64,000 nucleotides of DNA from Bolinopsis microptera (taxonomy: Eukaryota; Ctenophora; Tentaculata; Lobata; Bolinopsidae). Both the position numbers and the translations under genes were made by a program. The notes beneath the pieces are model-generated. The model was given only the letters and a program-made list of their open reading frames with translations. It ran no database searches and had not been told where the DNA came from. The first letter of the stretch is position 1. Every line of letters starts with the position of its first letter. Location: NCBI RefSeq assembly GCF_026151205.1, contig NC_087076.1, positions 19,833,919 to 19,897,918 of the forward strand. The letters run 5' to 3'. Of this stretch, positions 47,814 through 58,204 are shown piece by piece.

Positions 47814-48856
47814 ACAGATTACCCACTACTCTCAGAAATATAGCACAGATTACCCACTACTCTCAGAAATATAGCACAGATTACCCACTACTCTCAGAAA
47901 TATAGCACAGATTACCCACTACTCTCAGAAATATAGCACAGATTACCCACTACTCTCAGAAATATAGCACAGATAACCCATTACTCTCAGAAATATTGCA
48001 CAGATTACCCACTACTCTCAGAAATATAGCACAGATTACCCATTACTCTCAGAAATATAGCACAGATTACCCACTACTCTCAGAAATATAGCACAGATTA
48101 CCCACTACTCTCAGAAATATAGCACAGATTACCCACTACTCTCAGAAATATAGCACAGATTACCCACTACTCTCAGAAATATAGCACAGATTACCCATTA
48201 CTCTCAGAAATATAGCACAGATTACCCACTACTCTCAGAAATATAGCACAGATTACCCACTACTCTCAGAAATATAGCACAGATTACCTATTACTCTCAG
48301 AAATATAGCACAGATTACCCACTACTCTCAGAAATATAGCACAGATTACCCACTACTCTCAGAAATATAGCACAGATTACCCACTACTCTCAGAAATATA
48401 GCACAGATTACCCACTACTCTCAGAAATATAGCACAGATTACCCACTACTCTCAGAAATATAGCACAGATTACCCACTACTCTCAGAAATATAGCACAGA
48501 TTACCCACTACTCTCAGAAATATAGCACAGATTACCCACTACTCTCAGAAATATAGCACAGATTACCCACAACTCTCAGAAATATAGCACAGATTACCCA
48601 CTACCCTCAGAAATATAGCACAGATTACCCACTACTCTCAGAAATATAGCACAGATTACCCACTACTCTCAGAAATATAGCACAGATTACCCACTATTCT
48701 CAGAAATATAGCACAGATTACCCACTTCTCTCAGAAATATAGCACAGATTACCCACTACTCTCAGAAATATAGCACAGATTACCCACTACTCTCAGAAAT
48801 ATAGCACAGATTACCCACTACTCTCAGAAATATAGCACAGATTACCCACTACTCTC
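47814..48856. repeat. 31-bp satellite array, fourth block
   Basis: About 34 monomers ending abruptly in CTACTCTC where a SINE begins. Its rare variants (AGATAACCC with ATATTGCAC at 47971, ACCTATT at 48286) recur 1,473 bp later. Confidence 0.95.
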
Positions 48857-49220
48857 TTCAACGGCCAGGTAGCGCAGTTGGTTAGAACGCCTGTCTTACA
48901 ATCGTTAGGTTGCGAGTTCGAAACCCACTGACTGCCTGGTCGTGGGGTGAGCGTCGTCGACGTTCAGCTAAGGATCATGAGTGGTCTATGCAGCCCCCCG
49001 GTCTACTCAGCCGAATACTCGAGAAATCGGGTGTGAGGGTTAAATGAGGAGCTGCACATTGCAGCAAAGTCTCGGACGAAGAAAGTATGGTACACACTAC
49101 CTTAACCGTCACTGGCCAAAAAAGATCCTTCGGCTTCCTGTAATTGGCTGGTTGCACTTGTGTAACATCGTGGCTGTTGGAATACACCGAAGTAAAATAA
49201 GTGTCTAGATAAAAAAAAAA
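48857..49220 (+). mobile_element. tRNA-derived SINE, copy 2
   Basis: Head 48864-48936 folds like a tRNA: 7-bp acceptor stem CCAGGTA/TGCCTGG, A-box TAGCGCAGTTGG, B-box GAGTTCGAAAC and anticodon-loop sequence CTTACAA (TAC, valine-like). A body of about 270 bp follows and a tail of ten A at 49211-49220. No target duplication: the left flank stops at CTCTC and the right resumes at TAGCACAG, so a few bases of the monomer were lost. A minus-strand 83-codon frame inside it is not a gene. Confidence 0.9.
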
Positions 49221-50329
49221 TAGCACAGATTACCCACTACTCTCAGAAATATAGCACAGATTACCCACTACTCTCAGAAATATAGCACAGATTACCCACT
49301 ACTCTCAGAAATATAGCACAGATTACCCACTACTCTCAGAAATATAGCACAGATTACCCACTACTCTCAGAAATATAGCACAGATTACCCACTACTCTCA
49401 GAAATATAGCACAGATTACCCACTACTCTCAGAAATATAGCACAGATAACCCATTACTCTCAGAAATATTGCACAGATTACCCACTACTCTCAGAAATAT
49501 AGCACAGATTACCCATTACTCTCAGAAATATAGCACAGATTACCCACTACTCTCAGAAATATAGCACAGATTACCCACTACTCTCAGAAATATAGCACAG
49601 ATTACCCACTACTCTCAGAAATATAGCACAGATTACCCACTACTCTCAGAAATATAGCACAGATTACCCATTACTCTCAGAAATATAGCACAGATTACCC
49701 ACTACTCTCAGAAATATAGCACAGATTACCCACTACTCTCAGAAATATAGCACAGATTACCTATTACTCTCAGAAATATAGCACAGATTACCCACTACTC
49801 TCAGAAATATAGCACAGATTACCCACTACTCTCAGAAATATAGCACAGATTACCCACTACTCTCAGAAATATAGCACAGATTACCCACTACTCTCAGAAA
49901 TATAGCACAGATTACCCACTACTCTCAGAAATATAGCACAGATTACCCACTACTCTCAGAAATATAGCACAGATTACCCACTACTCTCAGAAATATAGCA
50001 CAGATTACCCACTACTCTCAGAAATATAGCACAGATTACCCACAACTCTCAGAAATATAGCACAGATTACCCACTACCCTCAGAAATATAGCACAGATTA
50101 CCCACTACTCTCAGAAATATAGCACAGATTACCCACTACTCTCAGAAATATAGCACAGATTACCCACTATTCTCAGAAATATAGCACAGATTACCCACTT
50201 CTCTCAGAAATATAGCACAGATTACCCACTACTCTCAGAAATATAGCACAGATTACCCACTACTCTCAGAAATATAGCACAGATTACCCACTACTCTCAG
50301 AAATATAGCACAGATTACCCACTACTCTC
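49221..50329. repeat. 31-bp satellite array, fifth block
   Basis: About 36 monomers. Positions 49287 onward repeat 47814 onward with the same order of rare variants at an offset of exactly 1,473 bp. Confidence 0.95.
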
Positions 50330-50693
50330 TTCAACGGCCAGGTAGCGCAGTTGGTTAGAACGCCTGTCTTACAATCGTTAGGTTGCGAGTTCGAAACCCA
50401 CTGACTGCCTGGTCGTGGGGTGAGCGTCGTCGACGTTCAGCTAAGGATCATGAGTGGTCTATGCAGCCCCCCGGTCTACTCAGCCGAATACTCGAGAAAT
50501 CGGGTGTGAGGGTTAAATGAGGAGCTGCACATTGCAGCAAAGTCTCGGACGAAGAAAGTATGGTACACACTACCTTAACCGTCACTGGCCAAAAAAGATC
50601 CTTCGGCTTCCTGTAATTGGCTGGTTGCACTTGTGTAACATCGTGGCTGTTGGAATACACCGAAGTAAAATAAGTGTCTAGATAAAAAAAAAA
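50330..50693 (+). mobile_element. tRNA-derived SINE, copy 3 (duplicate of copy 2)
   Basis: Identical as far as I can read to 48857-49220, with the same junctions to the satellite, at an offset of 1,473 bp. It therefore arose by duplication of the array segment and not by a new insertion. Confidence 0.92.
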
Positions 50694-52826
50694 TAGCACA
50701 GATTACCCACTACTCTCAGAAATATAGCACAGATTACCCACTACTCTCAGAAATATAGCACAGATTACCCACTACTCTCAGAAATATAGCACAGATTACC
50801 CACTACTCTCAGAAATATAGCACAGATTACCCACTACTCTCAGAAATATAGCACAGATTACCCACTACTCTCAGAAATATAGCACAGATTACCCACTACT
50901 CTCAGAAATATAGCACAGATTACCCATTACTCTCAGAAATATAGCACAGATTACCCACTACTCTCAGAAATATAGCACAGATTACCCACTACTCTCAGAA
51001 ATATAGCACAGATTACCCACTACTCTCAGAAATATAGCACAGATTACCCACTACTCTCAGAAATATAGCACAGATTACCCACTACTCTCAGAAATATAGC
51101 ACAGATTACCCACTACTCTCAGAAATATAGCACAAATTACCCACTACTCTCAGAAATATAGCACAGATTACCTATTACTCTCAGAAATATAGCACAGATT
51201 ACCCACTACCCTCAGAAATATAGCACAGATTACCCACTACTCTCAGAAATATAGCACAGATTACCCACTACTCTCAGAAATATAGCACAGATTACCCACT
51301 ACTCTCAGAAATATAGCACAGATTACCCACTACTCTCAGAAATATAGCACAGATTACCCACTACTCTCAGAAATATAGCACGGATTACCCACTACTCTCA
51401 GAAATATAGCACAGATTACCCACTACTCTCAGAAATATAGCACAGATTACCTATTACTCTCAGAAATATAGCACAGATTACCCACTACTCTCAGAAATAT
51501 AGCACAGATTACCCACTACTCTCAGAAATATAGCACGGATTACCCACTACTCTCAGAAATATAGCACAGATTACCCACTACTCTCAGAAATATAGCACAG
51601 ATTACCCACTACTCTCAGAAATATAGCACAGATTACCCACTACTCTCAGAAATATAGCACAGATTACCCACTACTCTCAGAAATATAGCACAGATTACCC
51701 ATTACTCTCAGAAATATAGCACAGATTACCCAATACTCTCAGAAATATAGCACAGATTACCCACTACTCTCAGAAATATAGCACAGATTACCCATTACTC
51801 TCAGAAATATAGCACAGATTACCCACTACTCTCAGAAATATAGCACAGATTACCCACTACTCTCAGAAATATAGCACAGATAACCCACTACTCTCAGAAA
51901 TATAGCACAGATTACCCATTACCCTCAGAAATATAGCACAGATTACCCACTACTCTCAGAAATATAGCACAGATTACCCACTACTCTCAGAAATATAGCA
52001 CAGATTACCCACTACCCTCAGAAATATAGCACAGATTACCCACTACTCTCAGAAATATAGCACAGATTACCCACTACTCTCAGAAATATAGCACAGATTA
52101 CCCACTACTCTCAGAAATATAGCACAGATTACCCATTACTCTCAGAAATATAGCACAGATTACCCACTACTCTCAGAAATATAGCACAGATTACCCACTA
52201 CTCTCAGAAATATAGCACAGATTACCCACTACTCTCAGAAATATAGCACAGATTACCCACTACTCTCAGAAATATAGCACAGATTACCCAATACTCTCAG
52301 AAATATAGCACAGATTACCCACTACTCTCAGAAATATAGCACAGATTACCCACTACTCTCAGAAATATAGCACAGATTACCCACTATTCTCAGAAATATA
52401 GCACAGATTACCCACTACTCTCAGAAATATAGCACAGATTACCCACTACTCTCAGAAATATAGCACAGATTATCCACTACTCTCAGAAATATAGCACAGA
52501 TTACCCACTACTCTCAGAAATATAGCACAGATTACCCACTACTCTCAGAAATATAGCACAGATTACCCACTACTCTCAGAAATATAGCACAGATTACCCA
52601 CTACTCTCAGAAATATAGCACAGATTACCCACTACTCTCAGAAATATAGCACAGATTACCCACTACTCTCAGAAATATAGCACAGATTACCCATTACTCT
52701 CAGAAATATAGCACAGATTACCCACTATTCTCAGAAATATAGCACAGATTACCCACTACTCTCAGAAATATAGCACAGATTACCCACTACTCTCAGAAAT
52801 ATAGCACAGATTATCCACTACTTTCA
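50694..52826. repeat. 31-bp satellite array, last block
   Basis: About 69 monomers with the same core. The last monomer decays at CTACTTTCAACAAAAG, after which unique sequence begins. Confidence 0.95.
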
Positions 52827-53240
52827 ACAAAAGATAGCTGCTGTTGTGGCTGACATTATTTAGTTTGACATATTTTTATCGCTCCTGCAAGCAGATTGAC
52901 CCTGAATAATCAGGACATACCCAGGATTGTACTATGCAAAATGTAGGGATTGTACATACTCGATAGAACGTACCCAGTACTCGCGTATCATGTACCGTTT
53001 AGTTAAAGTCTTAAATAATGGCTGTCACGTGTCATAACGTACTACTCCTACTAGGTCGGAACTAAGACACCAGGCGACCCACAATGCCACATATTATATA
53101 AAGTATACCGCACTAGAACCACATACCTCCAGTACTGGTACTTCCTTCCATTGGTTATTACCACCCTCCTCTAGGATGGGTCTAAGGTATGAGTGATGGT
53201 TATTACCATGTATTTACCTGTAGTTTTCCTAGAGGTGAAT
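52827..53240. other. unique sequence between satellite and CENPS
   Basis: No gene seen. It would contain the 3' untranslated region of CENPS (minus strand); no clear AATAAA was found on that strand. Confidence 0.4.
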
Positions 53241-54026
53241 TCAGCCAGGTTTCTGCTTAGATTTGCGTTTGCTATGACCAGGTAGTGACTCTTGTTTCTC
53301 CCGCAGAGAGTCCTGCATGGAGGGGTTCCTTCTGGCGCATAACATAACATCATCTCCGGTAACTGTACTCCTGCAACATTACCAGTTAATTAACACGGTT
53401 AATTTACATGTCAAATACACCACTTAAAATGACTTGTCCGGGGTAAGTGCCGCTTTGGAACAGTGCCAATATTAGAGTGCATTAGGAGGATTTATCAAGG
53501 AGCATGTACTTGGCACAGATCTGCAATCACTGTCAACCCTTCTAGTGTTGGTTATGGGTAGAATGCAATGTATAATGTGTATTTGGTAAAAATCTGGTGT
53601 ACGTGATGTGAAGCAATAAGTATACTACACACCTTTTGGCATGCTGAGAAAAGGACTCTAAGTCGTGAGCCATCATTTCGGTCTGTCTAAGAGTCATCTC
53701 TGTGATAAGAGCCACACACTCTTTAGAAAATGGAATAGCGGAGCTTTGACAGGCCTCTTTTACACCGTAATGAACTGCTGCTCGTAACCTGATAAATAGA
53801 GATGTTAAACTTTAAAAACTGATAATATAAAATGAGATTTGCAAAAACATAGGGCGCACACGGAGTTGAACCATGGACCTATCGATCTGCAGTCGATTGC
53901 TCTACCACTGAGCTATACACCCGTATCAATATATGAAACATTACATTATATAATCTAAAAGCGCGCGCAAGAGTTTACTAATATGTGTTTAACTTCAAAC
54001 CTTTTAGTGTCTGAAGTCTCTGTCAT
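53241..54026 (-). CDS. CENPS: CENP-S / MHF1 histone-fold protein
   Basis: Minus-strand exons 54001-54026, 53633-53788 and 53241-53370 join to 103 residues. The protein reads MTETSDTKRLRAAVHYGVKE, then ECVALITEMTLRQTEMMAHDLESFSQHAKRS and TVTGDDVMLCARRNPSM, which follows the CENP-S histone fold (RLKAAVHY, FRQ...DLE.FA.HAKR, T...DV.LLARR). CENP-S pairs with CENP-X (MHF2); the dimer binds DNA, activates FANCM in crosslink repair and is part of the kinetochore CENP-T-W-S-X complex. Exon 1 is only 26 nt and its donor (AG/GTTTGA) is weak, so the N-terminus is less certain than the rest. The C-terminal tail is short and basic (SKRKSKQKPG). The protein is shorter than the human one (138 residues) mainly at that tail. 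A tRNA-Cys gene lies in intron 1. Confidence 0.88.
53851..53922 (-). tRNA. trnC-GCA: tRNA-Cys (GCA)
   Basis: On the minus strand, 72 nt starting GGGTGTATAGCTCAGTGGTA. It has a 7-bp acceptor stem (with two G-U pairs), a normal D arm, a perfect anticodon stem ATCGA/TCGAT around loop CTGCAGA (anticodon GCA), a T arm with GGTTCAACTCC and discriminator T. No poly(A) tail or SINE body follows, so I read it as a real gene. It sits inside CENPS intron 1 on the same strand. Confidence 0.92.
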
Positions 54027-54538
54027 GAGGGATGAGTTGAGACTCAAGTTGACTCTATTACAGTATTATACAGCAGCTAAATTTTGATTCGAATTCTCGG
54101 TTAGAACTTACAAAGGGGTTTCCGGTTTGATTTAATCATAAGTAGAGCAATGATGTCACATTATAAAATACCATGGATCATTAAAATCTGATATAAAAAA
54201 GAGTCAGGATCGACACAAATTTGGATGCGAAACAAGATTGGGTAACTCATCAATAACAACTTTATGTTAACACAACAGTACAGAAAGTAGCATATTATCC
54301 GTATTCAACAAAAACAATTTACAAATACAATGGTGAATGTATCAAGTAACTTAATACAGCAACCAATACTCATTAGTTTAGAGGATCTAGATATTTTAAA
54401 TTTTTTTAAATGGGAAAATAAAGATTTCAGGAACAATTAATTTCAAATTCGAAAGTTCGCAACAATATTATAAAATGTATTTGAAATAAAAAATGCAACC
54501 AAAATGAGATGAAGGCGCAAAACCGTAAAAGAAACAGC
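54027..54538. other. between CENPS and ARMT1
   Basis: Contains the promoter of CENPS and the 3' untranslated region of ARMT1 (both minus strand). No further gene seen. Confidence 0.4.
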
Positions 54539-54642
54539 GATAAAATCACGCAATGTTGCAGGTGATAAAATCACGCAATATTAGAGGAGATAAAATCACG
54601 CAATATTAGAGGAGATCAAATCACGCAATATTAGAGGAGATC
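54539..54642. repeat. 25-bp minisatellite spanning the ARMT1 stop codon
   Basis: Four copies of a unit whose core is ATCACGCAATATTAGAGGAG (plus-strand reading). The rightmost copy covers the last codons of ARMT1 (LISSNIA) and its TGA stop; the other three lie in the 3' untranslated region. Copies differ by single bases. Confidence 0.9.
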
Positions 54643-57555
54643 AAAGCATATGCCCCACAGAAGAGTTTATCTTTAACCTTGTCCTCCTCCACTATTTTCT
54701 CTACCCTACTGGAATCACAGTTAACAATAGAATCACTTTTTATAGTCCGGAGAGCACACAATTTAGCAGGGTTAAATCCCTCTAGAGCTGTAGTGAAGCT
54801 CGTATCATAGGGCCACATTCTGTCATTTACTAGCTTCCTGTAGTTCAAATCTCCTTTGAAGAACAGAAACTCTGCTTTAGTGAGATCTGAATACAGATCC
54901 GGAGAGACTGTCTTCATCTGGCTGAAACCGTACGGTGAGTTCCAAAACACGTGCTCAGTCGTAATAAACTTGTTTTCAGCAAACCTTGTTTCCCAGAGGT
55001 TACCTAGCTTGGTAAGTGACGTGTCGTTACTCTCTGAAAAGTAAAAGTTTTATAATCATTTGTAAACAAATAATCAGTAATCATTACCGTACGGGGCTTA
55101 TAAAAAAATCAGTTGAATTAGAGGTTTTATGTGGGATAAGGAATAAAAGAGGGTCCTTAATGTAAAGTGTATCACTCAATTACCAGAATACCCTAGTCTA
55201 ACCTTTGAGGGAGTCCAACATGAACTTCATATCACCCTCAGTAACATCACTCCCAAACCAGGGTATACTCTTCATATGGAAGGTAACAGAGGATACTTGT
55301 GTAGTTCGCAGTAGCACTTCTGCTAGACACATGTCTCCAAATAGCTCGTACCCACTGTTATCTAATATTATATCCACCTGTGTGTAATATATTATTACTA
55401 TTTAATATTGAAATAATGAGGTAGCTTCGTATAAAGGACAATAAATTTGTGAAGATATCTATTGAAATGGTGAAACAAGTCATGAGGTTTAAAACTCAGG
55501 GTTGTTTCTCACCTTTCCACCTTTGAGCCCCAGCAATTGCCCCACAACTTTATCAAGATGATCACAAAGTATCATATCATCACCATCCTCCGCCCCCTTA
55601 GTAGAGTCGTTCACATCAGCCAGATCCAGATCAAAGTGCTTGAGTATAGAGAGATCGGCTCTATTGCCCCACAGGGACAGTTTGATAAAATCTGCTAGGA
55701 ACTTGGCAGCAGGTGCATCAGTAGATTGGTTGAGAAGGAGGGTGGCTATCTTGCTCATGTTGGATAGAGAGTCTTCTAGTCCTGGGGAGTACTCAGTGGG
55801 TATCACTTGATAATTCATCATTATATTAATATGTAGTCTTGATAATATATAGTCCTGATTGCAGCTTGTTCGGGACGTAATCTTAAAGTTTACCTCTTTA
55901 AAAGTTTACCTCTTTAAAAGTTTACCTCTTTAAAAGTTAATATCTTTAAAAATTTACCTCTTTAAAAGTTTACCTCTTTAAAAGTTTACCTCTTTAAAAG
56001 TTTACCTCTTTAAAAGTTTACCTCTTTAAAAGTTTACCTCTTTAAAAGTTTACCTCTTTAACAGTTGACCTCTTTAAAAGTTGACCTCTTTAAAAGTTTA
56101 CCTCTTTAAAAATTTACCTCTTTAAAAGTTTACCTCTTTAAAAGTTAACCTCTTTAAAAGTTTACCTCTTTAAAAGTTTACCTCTTTAAAAGTTAACCTC
56201 TTTAAAAGTTTACCTCTTTACCTTTACATTTCTCCTCTCTAAAAGTATCGTAGTGAGGGTAAGTGAGTGAGACAGTATCCTGGAATGCCTGGTGTATAAC
56301 TCTGTACATGTAACATTCCACAAACAACCATGGAGCGGTAAACCTGAAATCAATAGGGTTCTGTTAATAGCACTGTATTTTAAGGGACACACCACCTACC
56401 TATGAAATTGAAGACGTAACTTTGTCTGTTTTCTGATACAGGAAGGTAACTATTTAATGTTTCATTCGGTATATTTGTTTTGTTATATCAGGAGAGATTT
56501 GTAACGTTTGAAGCTAGTTTGCAAGAGAAGTAGCCTATCTAATGTTTATAAGGTTATCATGCAATAAATCATGTGTAAGTTAATCATAAAACCACGATTG
56601 CCGATGTCATCCCATGGTCAAGTTATGATTAATGATGTTCACAAAATGTGTGATCATCAAATAATGAATGTAGCCACAGGATAATTAAAGCTATCTCTAA
56701 TATAAACGAGATTATGTAGCATCAATGACTATAGAATCTTATTGAGTCTGCTGCTCAAGTAATAAAGAAAGCTAGTATCCAGCAACTATTAACTTGTAAA
56801 CAGGTGACCTAACTAAAACTAACCAAGTGTTACTATCAGAAGGAAGCTGCTTCACTGCGTTATTCCAAATATCCACATCCTCTCCCTCTCCTTCTAATAA
56901 CTCCAACTCCTGCTCAAAAGAGTAAATAGCAGTATGTGATTGCAGTCAAAAAGACTGCAAACTTAAAACGCTGATAAACAGATTGACGAATCCCCTGATT
57001 ATTTAATATCTGCGTAAAAATGGGAGACATTAAACTTATTATAGATAGACTATACCTTATCAGTTTGCAATCTGCTTTTGAGCCGAGAAAGTTTGGCTGC
57101 CACACATTTAGTGTCCTGTTCCAGAGACGAGTTACTGCACCCCATCTTGAATGTCTGGTCTAATATCTGAAAAGTCGGTCAAGAAAACAAAAATTTTTTC
57201 GAAAAACTGGGATTAAATATCGTTGTCGTCAAGAATACAAATGGTTGGGAATACAGTATTTGCATTCTTTTAACATAGCCATGTTTGTGACGGTCGCCAA
57301 AATACAAAAATTAGATTTTGAAAGGTCACACCCGATCAACATTGAATTGATTATACTCGTGTTTGCGAACATGCTAGAAACTCCATTCAAACATAATTTG
57401 CAAATTTGCACGTGACTAATCAGTACCTTGGTGATAGAGATAGGGTGCCGGTCCCTGATAGATAAGTAGCAGAAAGTATTTTTGAGCTGACCACAGAGTT
57501 GAGGACTTTCAGGGCTCTTAAAGTACCCTGTCACACTGCTGATTATTGACGCCAT
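54621..57555 (-). CDS. ARMT1: ARMT1, DUF89 damage-control phosphatase / glutamate O-methyltransferase
   Basis: Seven minus-strand exons, 57427-57555, 57056-57166, 56824-56909, 56222-56343, 55513-55805, 55203-55377 and 54621-55033, join with matching phases to 442 residues, essentially the human length (441). Diagnostic segments in order: YLSIRDRHPISITK, SRLKSRLQTDK, WFTAPWLFVECYMYRVIHQAF, FIKLSLWGNRADLS, DIILDNSGYELFGDMCLAEV, MKSIPWFGSDVT, HVFWNSPYGFSQM, FFKGDLNYRKLVNDR and PAKLCALRTIKSD. The Asp-Asn of LDNSG (residues 253-254) and the Asp of GDLNYRKL are the expected metal ligands of the family. ARMT1 hydrolyses phosphorylated metabolites in a metal-dependent way and has been reported to methylate glutamates, including on PCNA. 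Intron 4 starts with a long minisatellite. A very well supported, complete gene. Confidence 0.97.
55886..56221. repeat. 16-bp minisatellite at the 5' end of ARMT1 intron 4 (~21 copies)
   Basis: Unit AAAGAGGTAAACTTTT on the gene strand, with variants (GGTCAAC, GGTTAAC). The array begins directly at the true donor of exon 4 (TGTAAAG/GTAAAGAGGTAAAC), and every unit contains a donor-like GAG/GTAAAC. Confidence 0.93.
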
Positions 57556-58204
57556 CTTGTAAGCTGATATGTAGTGTTTTCATTATAATAATGTTATCAT
57601 ACTGATGTTTAAAATTTGTTGCCATATACTCATTTTCATTACAATAACCGCGGTTTCTTTATTGACTACAAGCACTGCTAGGTACTCATTACGATATCCG
57701 ATTAATTATGTTTCTTCTTGTGATTCCCGATTGGAGCAGGGGACACCTTAATAAACAACATTGGAGCAAGAAAACAACTGTATGAATTGAAGAAATAACG
57801 AATATATTTAAATTAGAAGTGAAAATAAATACAGACACTAAAATGATGCCCTGCAAAATAGCTCCAGTAGAAAGAATAACAGTTATTGTAAATGTAAAGT
57901 GTTAACAGTCATTTAACAAATAGAACATTACTGAAATTAGTCTGGATATAAGATCTTCTAAATTTCAGTTATCAAACAGGTATTAAACGGGTTTAATTTG
58001 AGTCTATTTGGGATATTAACACGCTCGGAGTTCGGTATAAATATAGTCATTTAGAGGGCTCTGAAATGTCAAGTAAGTAACCCAAATGCTATTCTGAATA
58101 TCTAGGCATATGAAATTCAGTCTTCAACGAACGAATAAGTTTAAGAAATCGTGCAGTTCATAAAACATTAACCAATAAGCCAGAGTCTACCCTTGTCAGC
58201 CTCC
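57556..58204. other. between ARMT1 start and HCFC end
   Basis: About 650 bp holding the ARMT1 promoter and the HCFC 3' untranslated region (both minus strand). No further gene or clear core promoter element seen. Confidence 0.4.

Noticed and set aside
48864-48936. Functional tRNA-Val gene
   Set aside because: The acceptor stem pairs well but the anticodon stem does not, and the sequence continues into a SINE body with a poly(A) tail.
48975-49226. 83-residue minus-strand frame (also at 50448-50699)
   Set aside because: It lies wholly inside the SINE body and tail, and its second copy results from the 1,473-bp duplication.
27201-52826. CRISPR-like direct-repeat array
   Set aside because: The units are contiguous 31-bp monomers with no spacers, and the neighbouring genes are those of an animal.
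55489-55512. Extension of ARMT1 exon 5 to the in-frame stop (RNNPEF)
   Set aside because: The donor GTGAGA at 55512 joins in phase to the next exon and restores the conserved LDNSG region; the read-through tail is intronic.
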